Shown here piece after piece: positions 35,786 through 45,081 of a stretch of DNA of 64,000 nucleotides. Where the stretch lies: positions 186,001 through 250,000 of the forward strand of contig NZ_JAFFIW010000001.1 in the NCBI RefSeq assembly GCF_018588885.1, written 5' to 3'. Made by a program: the position numbers and the translations under genes. Below the pieces are notes generated by a model. It searched no databases. It was not told the DNA's origin and saw only the letters and a list, made by a program, of their open reading frames with translations. Numbering within the stretch: position 1 is the first letter of the stretch; each line of letters opens with the position of its first letter. The DNA comes from Mesorhizobium sp. dw_380 (GTDB taxonomy: Bacteria; Pseudomonadota; Alphaproteobacteria; Rhizobiales; Rhizobiaceae).

Positions 35786-36633
35786 TTGTCCTCTCTGCGT
35801 CCGGTCAGGCTGCGCGCAAAGATGCTGAGCGCGAGAACCGTCAATGTGATGATGAGTGCGCCGGTCCAGGCCAGTTGCTGCCATTCCTCATAGGGGCTGA
35901 GAGCGAACTGGAAGATGGTGACAGGCAGGCTGGCCATCGGCGCGTTGAGATTGCTCGACCAGAACTGGTTGTTGAGCGCGGTGAAGAGCAGCGGCGCCGT
36001 CTCGCCCGAGATGCGGGCGATGGCCAGCAATATGCCGGTGACGATGCCGGAAAGTGCCGCGCGGTACGCGACCGAACGGATGACCACCCAGCGCGGCGCG
36101 CCGATCGCCGTGCCGGCCTCGCGCAAGGCATTGGGCACCAGGTTGAGCATGTCCTCGGTGGTGCGCACGACGACCGGGATGACCAGGATGGCCAGCGCGA
36201 CGGCGCCGGCGATCGCCGAGAAATGCCCCATCGGCCGCACCATCAGCTCGTAGACGAACAGGCCGATGATGATCGACGGCGCCGACAGAAGGATGTCGTT
36301 GATGAAGCGCACCACGGTCGTGAGCTTCGAGAATCGGCCATATTCGGCCATGTAGGTGCCGGCCAGCACGCCGATCGGCGTGCCGACGATGATGCCGATG
36401 ATGGTCATCACGATGCTGCCGTAGATGGCGTTGAGCAGGCCGCCCGCATCGCCGGGCGGCGGCGTCATTTCCGTGAACACCGAAAGAGAAACGCCGGACA
36501 GGCCCTTGTAGAGCAGCGCGCCGAGGATCAGCGCCAGCCAGACAAGGCCGATGCCTGCCGCGGCGACGCACAGCGTCATCATCACGCCATTCCTGCGCTT
36601 GCGGCTCTGGTGAAGCGATGCGGCTGTCGACAT
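35782..36633 (-). CDS. pstA: Phosphate ABC transporter permease PstA
   Basis: 283 residues, six membrane helices. The ABC permease loop is visible around [20 protein letters not shown]. Inner-membrane channel subunit paired with PstC. It starts three bases after the pstC stop region and overlaps pstB by four bases, so translation is coupled. Confidence 0.94.
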   Translation of the reverse strand: MSTAASLHQSRKRRNGVMMTLCVAAAGIGLVWLALILGALLYKGLSGVSLSVFTEMTPPPGDAGGLLNAIYGSIVMTIIGIIVGTPIGVLAGTYMAEYGRFSKLTTVVRFINDILLSAPSIIIGLFVYELMVRPMGHFSAIAGAVALAILVIPVVVRTTEDMLNLVPNALREAGTAIGAPRWVVIRSVAYRAALSGIVTGILLAIARISGETAPLLFTALNNQFWSSNLNAPMASLPVTIFQFALSPYEEWQQLAWTGALIITLTVLALSIFARSLTGRREDK

Positions 36634-36636
36634 CGG

Positions 36637-37620
36637 TCAGGCTCCCGTGCGGGCGTCGATGCGCATCAGCATGTAGCGTGCGATGGCAAGGATCAGGAAG
36701 GTGATAACGAAAAGGATCAGCCCGAGCGCCACCAGCGAAGATGTATAGAGATCGCCGACCGCTTCGGTGAATTCGTTGGCGATGGTGGCCGAGATCGTCG
36801 TTGCCGGCGCGAACAACGACGTCGAGATGCGATGCGCATTGCCGATGACGAAGGTCACCGCCATGGTTTCGCCGAGTGCGCGGCCAAGGCCGAGCATGAC
36901 GCCGCCCATGATGCCGATGCGGGTGTAGGGAATGACGACGCGGCGGGTCACTTCCCAGGTCGTGCAGCCGATGCCGTAGGCCGATTCCTTCAGCACAGGC
37001 GGCACTGTGTCGAAGACGTCCTTGGTGATCGAGGTGATGAAGGGCAGCACCATGATGGCAAGGATCATCGCCGAGGTCAGCAGGCCGATACCGTAGGGCG
37101 GACCGGCAAACAGGCTGTTGAGACCGGGAATGCCATGGAAAACACTGATAATGAACGGCTGCACGGTCGTCTGCAGGAACGGCGCCAGCACGAACAGGCC
37201 CCAGATGCCGTAGATGATCGAAGGAATGCCGGCCAGCAGTTCCACCGCCATGCCGATCGGGCGCCGCAGCGGGCGCGGGCACAGTTCGGTGAGAAAGATG
37301 GCAATGCCGATGCCGAGCGGCACGGCGATCAGGATGGCGATTGCCGAGGTGATGATGGTGCCGTAGATCGGCGCCAGCGCGCCGAATTTCTCCGTCACCG
37401 GGTTCCAGCTTTCGCTGGTCACGAAGGAGAAGCCGAAGGTCGACAGGGCTTGCCAGGAACCGGCAAACAGCGAGATCGCAACGCCGCCGAGCAGGACCAG
37501 CACCAATATCGCGGCAGCGCGGGTCACTGCGTGGAAGATCGCGTCGGTCAGCGCGAACCGTCGGACGGTGGCGTCGCGCGACCCTCTGACGGCTGGCAAG
37601 GCTTCCTGGACAGCGCTCAT
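36637..37620 (-). CDS. pstC: Phosphate ABC transporter permease PstC
   Basis: 327 residues, six membrane helices with the permease loop VLKESAYGIGCTTWEVTRRV and the family segment GIPSIIYGIWGLFVLAPFL. Forms the phosphate channel with PstA. Separated from pstS by 65 bases that contain a strong hairpin. Confidence 0.94.
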   Translation of the reverse strand: MSAVQEALPAVRGSRDATVRRFALTDAIFHAVTRAAAILVLVLLGGVAISLFAGSWQALSTFGFSFVTSESWNPVTEKFGALAPIYGTIITSAIAILIAVPLGIGIAIFLTELCPRPLRRPIGMAVELLAGIPSIIYGIWGLFVLAPFLQTTVQPFIISVFHGIPGLNSLFAGPPYGIGLLTSAMILAIMVLPFITSITKDVFDTVPPVLKESAYGIGCTTWEVTRRVVIPYTRIGIMGGVMLGLGRALGETMAVTFVIGNAHRISTSLFAPATTISATIANEFTEAVGDLYTSSLVALGLILFVITFLILAIARYMLMRIDARTGA

Positions 37621-37649
37621 GTCAAGCTCGGCTCTTTGAGTTGAGGGAA

Positions 37650-37675
37650 GGGAGCGCCGCGGTCGCGGCGCTCCC
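37650..37675 (-). terminator. Intercistronic hairpin between pstS and pstC
   Basis: GGGAGCGCCGCG and CGCGGCGCTCCC-type arms with a three-base loop, directly after the pstS stop. No U-tract, so it more likely stabilises pstS mRNA or attenuates pstCAB than fully terminates. Confidence 0.65.
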
Positions 37676-37685
37676 TCAGAAGGTA

Positions 37686-38741
37686 TTACTCGCCGGCGAA
37701 GACGGGCTTGCCGTCGGCCTTGATGTCAGCCTTCCACGAAGCCTTGATCAGGTCGACGACGCTGTCGGGGATCGAGACGTAGTCGAGCGCCTTGGCGGTT
37801 TCCTTGCCGTCCTTGTAAGCCCAGGCAAAGAACTTCAGTGCCTCGCCAGTGGCGGCGGCATCATCGGGAGCCTTGTGGATCAGGACCCAGGTCGAAGCCG
37901 CGATCGGCCAGGTGGCGTCGCCGGGCTCGTTGGTGATGATGACGTTGAAGTTCTTCGCGCCCTTGAAGTCGGCATTCGAAGCGGCGGCGCCGAAGGATTC
38001 GAGCGACGGCTCGACGACCTTGCCGGCTGCATTCAGCATCTTGGAGTAGGACAGGTTGTTCTGCTTGGCATAGGCGTATTCGACATAGCCGATGCCGCCG
38101 TCCGTCTGCTTGACGGTGTTGGCAACGCCTTCGCTGCCCTTGGCGCCGACGCCGGTCGGCCATTCGACGGCGGTGTCCGAACCGACCTTGTCCTTCCAGT
38201 CGGGCGAGAGCTTCACCAGATAGTTGGTGAAGTTGAAAGTGGTGCCCGAGCCGTCCGAGCGATGCACGACGGCGATCGCCGTCGACGGCAGGGTGAGGGT
38301 CGGGTTCAGCGCCTTGATCGCGGCATCGTCCCAGGTGGTGATGGCGCCGAGATAGATCTGGGCGAGCGTCTTGCCGTCGAGGATGAGTTCGCCCGGCTTG
38401 ACGCCGGAAAGGTTGACGATCGGCACGATGCCGCCCATCACCATCGGGAACTGCACGAGGCCGTTCTTTTCCAGATCGGCGTCGGACATCGGCTTGTCGG
38501 TGGCGCCGAAGGTCACGGTCTTGGCGATGACCTGCTTGATACCGCCGCCCGAACCGATCGACTGGTAGTTGAGGCCGATGCCGGTATCCTTCTTGTAGGT
38601 GTCGGCCCACTTGGCGAACACCGGATAGATGAAGGTCGAGCCGGCGCCGGAAAGGTCAGCTGCCATTGCCGCGGAAAGGGTGAAGGTAGACGCTGTAGCC
38701 ATTGCAATCGCAACGGCCGCCGAGCGGATGAAATGTCTCAT
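37686..38741 (-). CDS. pstS: Phosphate-binding periplasmic protein PstS
   Basis: 351 residues from the ATG at 38741 (AGGAG site; signal peptide [20 protein letters not shown], cleavage near AMA-ADLS). The phosphate-site motifs are present: [29 protein letters not shown] and [18 protein letters not shown]. The longer frame to 38864 would run over the Pho box and is rejected. First gene of pstSCAB-phoU-phoB. Confidence 0.95.
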   Translation of the reverse strand: MRHFIRSAAVAIAMATASTFTLSAAMAADLSGAGSTFIYPVFAKWADTYKKDTGIGLNYQSIGSGGGIKQVIAKTVTFGATDKPMSDADLEKNGLVQFPMVMGGIVPIVNLSGVKPGELILDGKTLAQIYLGAITTWDDAAIKALNPTLTLPSTAIAVVHRSDGSGTTFNFTNYLVKLSPDWKDKVGSDTAVEWPTGVGAKGSEGVANTVKQTDGGIGYVEYAYAKQNNLSYSKMLNAAGKVVEPSLESFGAAASNADFKGAKNFNVIITNEPGDATWPIAASTWVLIHKAPDDAAATGEALKFFAWAYKDGKETAKALDYVSIPDSVVDLIKASWKADIKADGKPVFAGE

Positions 38742-38819
38742 GTGGCCTGCTCCTGTTCGGAAGATGGTCTCTCGGCGCCATTTCTTTCCAGCGCCCGCTG
38801 AGGCCAATAGCCTTCGATT

Positions 38820-38837
38820 ATAACAGTCGCATGACAG
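38820..38837 (-). promoter_or_regulatory. Pho box upstream of pstS
   Basis: On the minus strand CTGTCAT, four bases, CTGTTAT: two 7-base PhoB half-sites at the usual 11-base period. A third, weaker half-site (TGACATGAAA) extends it upstream to about 38848. It lies 79 bases from the pstS start codon. Confidence 0.75.
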
Positions 38838-39169
38838 TTTCATGTCACCCCGGTAACGCGTCACCGGCGCCTCGAAAGGCGACAGCGACCGGTATCAGGG
38901 CCATGGCTCGGGTTTGCCCTCCGAATCAGCGGGTTGAGCAGCTTGCAACGTGCAGTCGCCGCCGGATTCGAGACCGCTGGCTTTGGTGAAAAAAATCCGG
39001 GCGGGAGTGCGTTGCTCGAGGCCAGAGCGTGTCGTGGCCGGGCCATCGCCAAAAACAGGTCCGTTGGGGTAGGTTGACGCTGTTCAGTGCTGGCGGTCGC
39101 TGCTCCCGCCCGTAACTGGAAGAGCGGAATTCGATGATTGCTATTGTCCCGGCTTAGCGCCGCCTTTGA

Positions 39170-39189
39170 TATGGTGCGATCGCACCATA
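39170..39189. promoter_or_regulatory. Perfect 20-bp palindrome downstream of the hybrid kinase
   Basis: Both halves read TATGGTGCGA inward to a central GATC... the site is fully self-complementary with no spacer. It lies in the 531-base gap between the hybrid kinase stop and the pstS start. The remainder of that gap holds the Pho box and no gene I can support. It could be an operator or a short terminator stem. Confidence 0.5.
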
Positions 39190-39272
39190 GGCATTGCACG
39201 CAGGGGTAGCGGCAAATCCGGATTGATTCTCTCGGCTTGCCTCTTCAGGCCCCTGGCACCGGGCGACGCGGT

Positions 39273-42200
39273 CTATCCCGCGTTGCGCTGGACCTGGCGG
39301 CCGGCACCGACCCAGCGCTCGACTTTCTCCAGCAGCGCCCTTGGGCTGATCGGCTTGGGCAGATAGTCGTCCATGCCCGCCTCCAGGCACCGTTCGCGAT
39401 CGCCCTTGAGCGCATGCGCGGTGACACCGACGATCGGCACATGGCTGCCGGTTTCCTGCTCCAGCAGGCGGATCGCCGCGGTTGCCTCGAGCCCGCTCAT
39501 CTCCGGCATCGAGACGTCCATCAGGATCATGCACGGATTGAGCCTGCCGAAGGCGTCGAGCGCCTTGCGGCCATTGCCGACGATCTCGAAACCATAGCCG
39601 GTCTCGCCGAGGATCTGGGTGAAGACCATCTGGTTCACCTCATTGTCCTCGGCGACGAGGATATCCAGCCTGTGTCCGCCCTCGCCGGTGGCGGGCAGCC
39701 GGGGACGAACCGGCGGCGGCTGCAATTGCGCGCGTTGTTCGGACGGCGCCAGCGGCGGCCGCTGAGCAGTGTCGATCCCCTCGGTTGCCGGCGGCAGGGC
39801 GGTGTGGCCGTCCGTGGCGTGGCGATGCCGCTGGATGGTCGCGACCAATGTCTCCAGGAGCACCGAGGAGCGCGCCGGCTTGATCAGCTGGGCGTCGATG
39901 CCGAGCTCGCGGTAGCTGGTGTTGGCAAGCGATTGGTCGACCGAGGTCAGCATGATGATCGGCGTGTCGGCGAGGCCTTCGGTGTTGCGCACGATGCCCG
40001 CCATTTCAGCGCCGCTCATCTCCGGCATCTGGTAGTCGAGCACGACGCAATCCACCGGCACGCCATAGGCGGCGGCGGCGATCAGCACCTTGAGGCCCTC
40101 GGCGCCGCTTTCGGCCGCGCAGGAATCGAATGTCCACGAGGTCATCTGCTCGGTCAGGATCGCTCGGTTGACGGCATTGTCGTCGACGATCAGCACGCGT
40201 GCGCCCGTCACGTCCACCGGCATGATGCGCTGCCCGTTCTGCTGTCCGGCCCTGGGCAGCGTCACGGTGAACCAGAAGGTCGAGCCCTTGCCCTCGGCGC
40301 TCTCGACGCCGATGGTGCCGCCCATCAGTTCGACCAGTCGTGAGGTGATGGCAAGGCCAAGCCCGGTGCCCTCGTGCCGTCTTGTCGACGAGGTGTCGAC
40401 CTGGCTGAATTTTTCGAACACCAGTTTCAGCTTTTCCTCGGGAATGCCTATGCCGGTGTCGGTGACCGAGATTGTCAGCCTGGTTCCGGTCGGGACCCTC
40501 TCGCCGGTCACGTCGACCAGCACATGGCCCTCATCGGTGAATTTGACCGCATTGCCGATCAGGTTGGTGACGATCTGCCTGATACGGCCGACATCGCCGA
40601 TGAACAGGCTCTCGAGCCTCGGCTCGATGCGCACGATGAGCTCGAGGTCCTTCTCCTTGGCGCGGGTCGACACCAGCGTCGCCACATCCTCGATCGCCTC
40701 GGCAAGATTGAAGGGCGCCGGATCGAGCACCATCTGGCCGGCATCGATCTTGGAGAAATCCAGTATGTCGTTGATGATGGTCAACAGCGCGTTGCCCGAT
40801 TTGACGATGATGTCGGTGAACGTCTTCTGCTTCGGATCGAGATTGGATTTGGCCAGGAGTTCGGCCATGCCGAGCACGCCGTTCATCGGCGTGCGGATCT
40901 CATGGCTCATATTGGCGAGGAACTCCGACTTGGCGCGGTCGGCGAGCACGGCGCGCTGGCGCGCCTCGCTGAGCTCCGCCTCGCGCATCTTCAGTTCCGT
41001 GATGTCGGTGGTCGACCCGATCAGATAGAGCGAACCATCCGAGGCGATCATCGCGCCCTTGCGCGCGAACTGGTGCCTGACACTGCCGTCGGCAAGCCGC
41101 ACCGTCTCCTCGATTTCCTGGGTCTCGCCGGTGCGCAGCACGGCGAGATCGCCAGCCACCAAAGCCTCGCCATCCGGCCCGAAGATCTCGACATCGGTCT
41201 TGCCGATCGCCTCCTGCTTGCTGAAGCCGGTGAGATCGCACCAGCCCTTGTTGACATAGAACTGCCGGAGGTCGGAGCGCTTGGCGTAGATCGACACCGG
41301 CACATTGTCGATCAGGCTGCGGAACACCTCGTTCTCGCGCATGCTCTGTTCCAGAGCCCGCTCGCGCGCCTTGACGTCGGTGATGTCGGTGCTGGAGCCG
41401 ACCAGATGCACCGAGCCATCCAGCGCCACCAGGCGGCTCTTGCGCGTCATCAGTTGCCGCACCGTGCCGTCGCGATGGGTGACCGGCTCCTCGACCTCGC
41501 GCACCGTGCCTGTCGCCACGACATCGCTGTCGTCATGGCTGTAGCCTTCCGCGTCCTCAGCACCAAACAACTGGCGATCGGTCCGGCCGATGACGTCTTC
41601 CTTGGCGAGGCCGGTAATCGCGCACCAGGCCTTGTTGACGAATTCGATGCTCAGATCCTGCGCCTTGATGAAGGCGGCCACCGGCAACTCGTCCATGACA
41701 TGCCGGAAGAGATCGATCTGGCGCATCGAGTCGCGCAAGGCCGCTTCGCGGCTCTTGATGTCGGTGATGTCGACGCGCACGCCGATGAACGTGCCGTCGT
41801 CGGTACGCATGTCATAGACCTGGTACCAGCGTCCGTCCGCGTTGAGGCGCTCGTAGGAAGAATGTGGCAGACGGTAGCGCGCCAGCATGCCGTCGAGCCA
41901 GCGTTCGGAATCGACCGCGTACAGGCTGTCGATCCCGGTATCGCCGCTCGAGCGGAAATAGCCGACCGAATGGCCGAACTCCAGCGCCTGGCGGAAAGTG
42001 CGGCCAGGCTGCCAGAAGGGCTTCAGTGCCGGCAGCGTGTCCTGCAGCTTGCGGTTGGCGAAGACGAACTTGTCGTCGCGGTCGTAGATGATGACGCCTG
42101 CCGGCAGCGATTCCAGCACACTGGACAGATGCTTGCGCGCATCCTGCGCCTCGGTCTCGCGCCGCTTCATGTCGGAGATGTCGAAGAGAAAACCGGCGAC

Positions 42201-43433
42201 ATAGTCGCGGCCGCTTGGCATGCGGACGCGGTTTTTCCGCACGATGCGTGAGCGAACGACGCCTTCGTCCTCGAAATTCTCCTCGACCTCGTACATCTGT
42301 CCGGTCGACAGCACGCCGCGTTCGCTCTGTTCGAACAGCGCGATATCGGCCGGTCCAAGGAAATCGCCGCCAGGCCTGCCAAGCATGGCCTGTGGCGTCT
42401 GGCCGAACAGCGCCGCGAATGCCTCGTTGACGAAGACGAAGCGCAGCCGATCGTCCTTGACGAAGATCGGATCCTTGACGCCGTTGATCACCGCTTCCGC
42501 CAGCCGCGCCTTTTCCAGCGCGTCGGCGAGTTCGGCGTCGCGCAGCTTCAGTTCGGTGACGTCGTAGTAGGTCAGCAGACGCTTGCCGCCCGACAGGGCG
42601 GTGACGGAGAACAGCATCGTCTTGCCGTCGGCATGGCGAAACTGGCGTGGCGCGACGCTGCCGGCGCGGATCTCATCCAGCCGGCTGGTGAGATAGCGCT
42701 CCCATTCCGGCTGGGCGATATCGCCATAAATGCCGTTGCGCCGGTTGATCTCCATCAGCAGGCTGAAGGGTGCGCCGACCGCCACATCGCTTTCCGACAT
42801 CTTCGAGATGTCGCGATAGGCCTTGTTGACGATCAGCGTGTCGAGCTTAGCGTCGAGAAGCACGACGCCCATGCGCATGGCGTCCATCGTCCGCTCGAGA
42901 TCGGCAAGATGCCCGGCGGTCTCGCCGCCGGCCGGCGGTTCCTGCCTGGATTCCAGGTCTTCGAAGGCGCTGGCCAGCGCGGTGACATTGCGGCCTATGC
43001 CGCGATAGCCGGAAAACTTTCCGTCGCTGTCAAAGCGTGGGAAGCCTGAGGTCAACACCCAGCGGCAATCGGCGCCGCCGCCCTTGAGCTCGTAGACGAA
43101 GTCGCGGAACGGCCGGCGCGCCTGCAGATCCTCCAGATGCGCCGATGCGCTGCGGTTGCCCTTCAGGACCTGGTTGAGGAAATCGAAACGGAACCGGCCA
43201 AGCACATCAGCCGGATCGATCCCGGTGGCCGCCTGATAGTTTTGCGAAAGCCAGGAAAAGCGCAGCTCGGCGTCGGTCTCCCAGATCCAGTCCGAGCCGG
43301 CCTCGACCAGTTGGCGAAGCGCGTCCGCACAATCCCTGTCGGCAGCGCATGATGACGTGTCGTCGTCATGCACTGCCAGTTTGCCGGGCCCGCGCTTGCC
43401 GCGCGCGCCGATTGCTTCATCCATTTCCGCCAT
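39273..43433 (-). CDS. Multi-PAS hybrid sensor histidine kinase with two receiver domains
   Basis: 1386 residues, no membrane segment. About six PAS/PAC modules fill residues 40-810 (for example RFSWLSQNYQAATGIDPADV, then VNEAFAALFGQTPQAMLGR and VNKAWCAITGLAKEDVIGR). Then come the HisKA domain (FLANMSHEIRTPMNGVLGMA, His near 845), the ATPase (TGLGLAITSRLVELMGG), receiver 1 (VLIVDDNAVNRAILTEQM, from about 1078; Asp in CVVLDYQMPEMSG) and receiver 2 (ILVAEDNEVNQMVFTQIL, from about 1256; Asp in MILMDVSMPEMSG). No output domain. It occupies the place where phoR often lies upstream of pstS, but is not PhoR-like. Confidence 0.9.
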   Translation of the reverse strand: MAEMDEAIGARGKRGPGKLAVHDDDTSSCAADRDCADALRQLVEAGSDWIWETDAELRFSWLSQNYQAATGIDPADVLGRFRFDFLNQVLKGNRSASAHLEDLQARRPFRDFVYELKGGGADCRWVLTSGFPRFDSDGKFSGYRGIGRNVTALASAFEDLESRQEPPAGGETAGHLADLERTMDAMRMGVVLLDAKLDTLIVNKAYRDISKMSESDVAVGAPFSLLMEINRRNGIYGDIAQPEWERYLTSRLDEIRAGSVAPRQFRHADGKTMLFSVTALSGGKRLLTYYDVTELKLRDAELADALEKARLAEAVINGVKDPIFVKDDRLRFVFVNEAFAALFGQTPQAMLGRPGGDFLGPADIALFEQSERGVLSTGQMYEVEENFEDEGVVRSRIVRKNRVRMPSGRDYVAGFLFDISDMKRRETEAQDARKHLSSVLESLPAGVIIYDRDDKFVFANRKLQDTLPALKPFWQPGRTFRQALEFGHSVGYFRSSGDTGIDSLYAVDSERWLDGMLARYRLPHSSYERLNADGRWYQVYDMRTDDGTFIGVRVDITDIKSREAALRDSMRQIDLFRHVMDELPVAAFIKAQDLSIEFVNKAWCAITGLAKEDVIGRTDRQLFGAEDAEGYSHDDSDVVATGTVREVEEPVTHRDGTVRQLMTRKSRLVALDGSVHLVGSSTDITDVKARERALEQSMRENEVFRSLIDNVPVSIYAKRSDLRQFYVNKGWCDLTGFSKQEAIGKTDVEIFGPDGEALVAGDLAVLRTGETQEIEETVRLADGSVRHQFARKGAMIASDGSLYLIGSTTDITELKMREAELSEARQRAVLADRAKSEFLANMSHEIRTPMNGVLGMAELLAKSNLDPKQKTFTDIIVKSGNALLTIINDILDFSKIDAGQMVLDPAPFNLAEAIEDVATLVSTRAKEKDLELIVRIEPRLESLFIGDVGRIRQIVTNLIGNAVKFTDEGHVLVDVTGERVPTGTRLTISVTDTGIGIPEEKLKLVFEKFSQVDTSSTRRHEGTGLGLAITSRLVELMGGTIGVESAEGKGSTFWFTVTLPRAGQQNGQRIMPVDVTGARVLIVDDNAVNRAILTEQMTSWTFDSCAAESGAEGLKVLIAAAAYGVPVDCVVLDYQMPEMSGAEMAGIVRNTEGLADTPIIMLTSVDQSLANTSYRELGIDAQLIKPARSSVLLETLVATIQRHRHATDGHTALPPATEGIDTAQRPPLAPSEQRAQLQPPPVRPRLPATGEGGHRLDILVAEDNEVNQMVFTQILGETGYGFEIVGNGRKALDAFGRLNPCMILMDVSMPEMSGLEATAAIRLLEQETGSHVPIVGVTAHALKGDRERCLEAGMDDYLPKPISPRALLEKVERWVGAGRQVQRNAG

Positions 43434-43615
43434 GCCGTCCCCACCCCGAAAACCAAGGCCGAACCCTCCCTCCGCGGTTCGTCGGCGGACTGTGCCCGAG
43501 AAGCATTAACGATCCGCTAACCTTAACGGCGCAACCGACCCGCTGCTCCTGCGTTATTCGGTCCGGTTGTCGGGCGGACCAAGGCCGCGTTATAAGCCTT
43601 GCAGGGGTGTTGCTT

Positions 43616-43966
43616 ATGTCTGGACGAATAGGGCCTTTCTTGCTGGGCGTGGCGCTGCTTTTCGGCAGCGGTTGTTCGCGCAGCTATGACGGCACGGTCA
43701 TCATCCCGCGGCCGCTCGACGCCAGGCGCTTCTGGGACCGGCCGCCGCCCAATGTCGACTACGCACCGCAGGTCGAAAATGATGCGCTTCCGGTATCGCC
43801 ACCGCCCGCACGGTTTTCCGAGCGCAGGGTTGCGAAGCCTGCCGTGCAGAGACGGGACCAGACGAGGCTTTCACCGCCGTCTCCCCCGTCCTCGGAGCCG
43901 GAAAAACAATTGGCATGCCGGAATGTAAGCGCACCAGGCCAACGGGTTCGCATGGTCTGCGACTGA
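43616..43966 (+). CDS. Small proline-rich lipoprotein
   Basis: 116 residues from the ATG at 43616; the longer frame begins inside the kinase gene. Lipoprotein signal MSGRIGPFLLGVALLFGSGC with lipidation at Cys20, then a Pro-rich, probably extended periplasmic part (FWDRPPPNVDYAP, SPPPARF) and a C-terminal pair of cysteines (LACRNVS, VRMVCD). I do not recognise the family. Confidence 0.7.
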   Translation: MSGRIGPFLLGVALLFGSGCSRSYDGTVIIPRPLDARRFWDRPPPNVDYAPQVENDALPVSPPPARFSERRVAKPAVQRRDQTRLSPPSPPSSEPEKQLACRNVSAPGQRVRMVCD

Positions 43967-44049
43967 AGACATTGCTGAAGGGCGTTTACCGGCGCCTGAG
44001 CCTGAAACCTTTGCCTGACTGCGGCGTTGAAGCGCAAAGGAGAGCGCGG

Positions 44050-44265
44050 ATGTCGATCCACTTCACGGTATCGGAACTGACAAGGAATCTTTTTCATTCT
44101 CTTGGGCTGGATCATGAGCGTGCGCCACGACCGCTCAATCCCGAGCAGAACCTGTTGCTGGAGTGCTATCTGGCCGGGCAAATTCCGGAATCGGCCTGGA
44201 GCGACTATGTCTTCGAGACACCGGATCTGGCCCGGCATGCCGAGGCACGGCGCCTGCGCCATTGA
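44050..44265 (+). CDS. Small uncharacterised cytoplasmic protein
   Basis: 71 residues from the ATG at 44050 with an AAAGGAG site. No signal or membrane helix; contains PLNPEQNLLLECYLAGQIPE and ends DLARHAEARRLRH. The acidic-aromatic patch SAWSDYVFE suggests a small folded helix bundle. Family not recognised; orphan between the lipoprotein and a convergent secreted protein gene. Confidence 0.6.
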   Translation: MSIHFTVSELTRNLFHSLGLDHERAPRPLNPEQNLLLECYLAGQIPESAWSDYVFETPDLARHAEARRLRH

Positions 44266-44411
44266 GCCCGTTGATCCCGGAGGGGACCGGCCAGGCGCAG
44301 GTATAAAGCCTGCCGGACGTCTGCTTTTCGCGAGCTTTCCCTGCCCCATTGACTTCATGAATGGTCACCCGGTTGCAGCTGCTTCTCGCTGAAGGTCGGC
44401 GGGAACAGCTA

Positions 44412-44804
44412 TTACTTCGGGGAGACCGATTGCAACTGCTTCGGGGAAACCAATTGCAACGTGAAGACCTTGCCGCCGATCCCCTGTGCCAGCGTCGGCG
44501 AGAAAGTCAGGGGTGTGCAATTCTTGACGGCCGCGGTGGCCGCGTCGATGAAGGCCCGCCGCGCCTTGTCATCACCGGCCACCTTGACGGCGGTCGGCCG
44601 CGGCGTGCCGATCAGGGTGCCGTCGCGCTTGAAGCTGAAGCTCAGGGTTACGGTCGAATTCCCGGCATCCGCCGGTGGGGTCCAGCACGCCTGGATCGCG
44701 GTCCCGACATCGTCCATTGTGTTGAGCGTCGCGGCCTGTGACGGGAGAAGGGTCCCGACCAGCATCCCAACGGCGATCATCGGCCTTGCCGCCACGCACT
44801 TCAT
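44412..44804 (-). CDS. Secreted protein resembling the C-terminal domain of TonB/TolA
   Basis: 130 residues, signal peptide (MIAVGMLVGTLLPSQA within the first 24 residues). The mature part AIQACWTPPADAGNSTVTLS and SFKRDGTLIGTP, with AATAAVKNCTPLTFSP, follows the pattern of TonB/TolA C-terminal domains (CW..P, V.F.L..DG.L....). Without a membrane-anchored energising part it is a soluble periplasmic variant. The last residues repeat a short unit (SPKQLQSVSPK). Confidence 0.65.
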   Translation of the reverse strand: MKCVAARPMIAVGMLVGTLLPSQAATLNTMDDVGTAIQACWTPPADAGNSTVTLSFSFKRDGTLIGTPRPTAVKVAGDDKARRAFIDAATAAVKNCTPLTFSPTLAQGIGGKVFTLQLVSPKQLQSVSPK

Positions 44805-44965
44805 CGCAATCCCTCATTTCACTGCCGGCCGGCATTCATAGCCGGGCCGCTGTAAGGGATGGTAGAGCCGAGGTCGGCAATGACAATATCTCGACGCAAA
44901 AAGTTGATGCTTCGGCGTTGCCTGACTTTTGTGCCGCGATGTCCCGGCACTACCGCCTCAAAAAG

Positions 44966-44993
44966 CAAAAAGGCCGGCACGGAGCCGACCTTT
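44966..44993 (-). terminator. Terminator after the glutathione transferase gene
   Basis: Minus strand AAAGGTCGGC, loop TCCGT, GCCGGCCTTTTTG with a run of five T. Confidence 0.75.
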
Positions 44994-45081
44994 CCTTTCC
45001 ACCGACTGGGCGCCAGTACATCCGTGGTCGCGCGGTGAATTCCCGGCAGTAGACAGGGCTTTGGTTAACGAATCCTTAAGC

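Noticed and set aside
35875..37644. 589-codon plus-strand frame opposite pstA and pstC
   Set aside because: Charged low-complexity antisense translation; the real genes are on the minus strand with family motifs.
38861..39199. 112-codon minus-strand frame upstream of pstS
   Set aside because: Contains the palindrome, and its translation has no folded character.
44412..44470. Short direct repeats (CTGCTTCGGGG units) taken as a possible CRISPR-like or regulatory repeat
   Set aside because: They are inside the 3' end of the TonB-like gene and encode its repeated tail; only two to three imperfect units.
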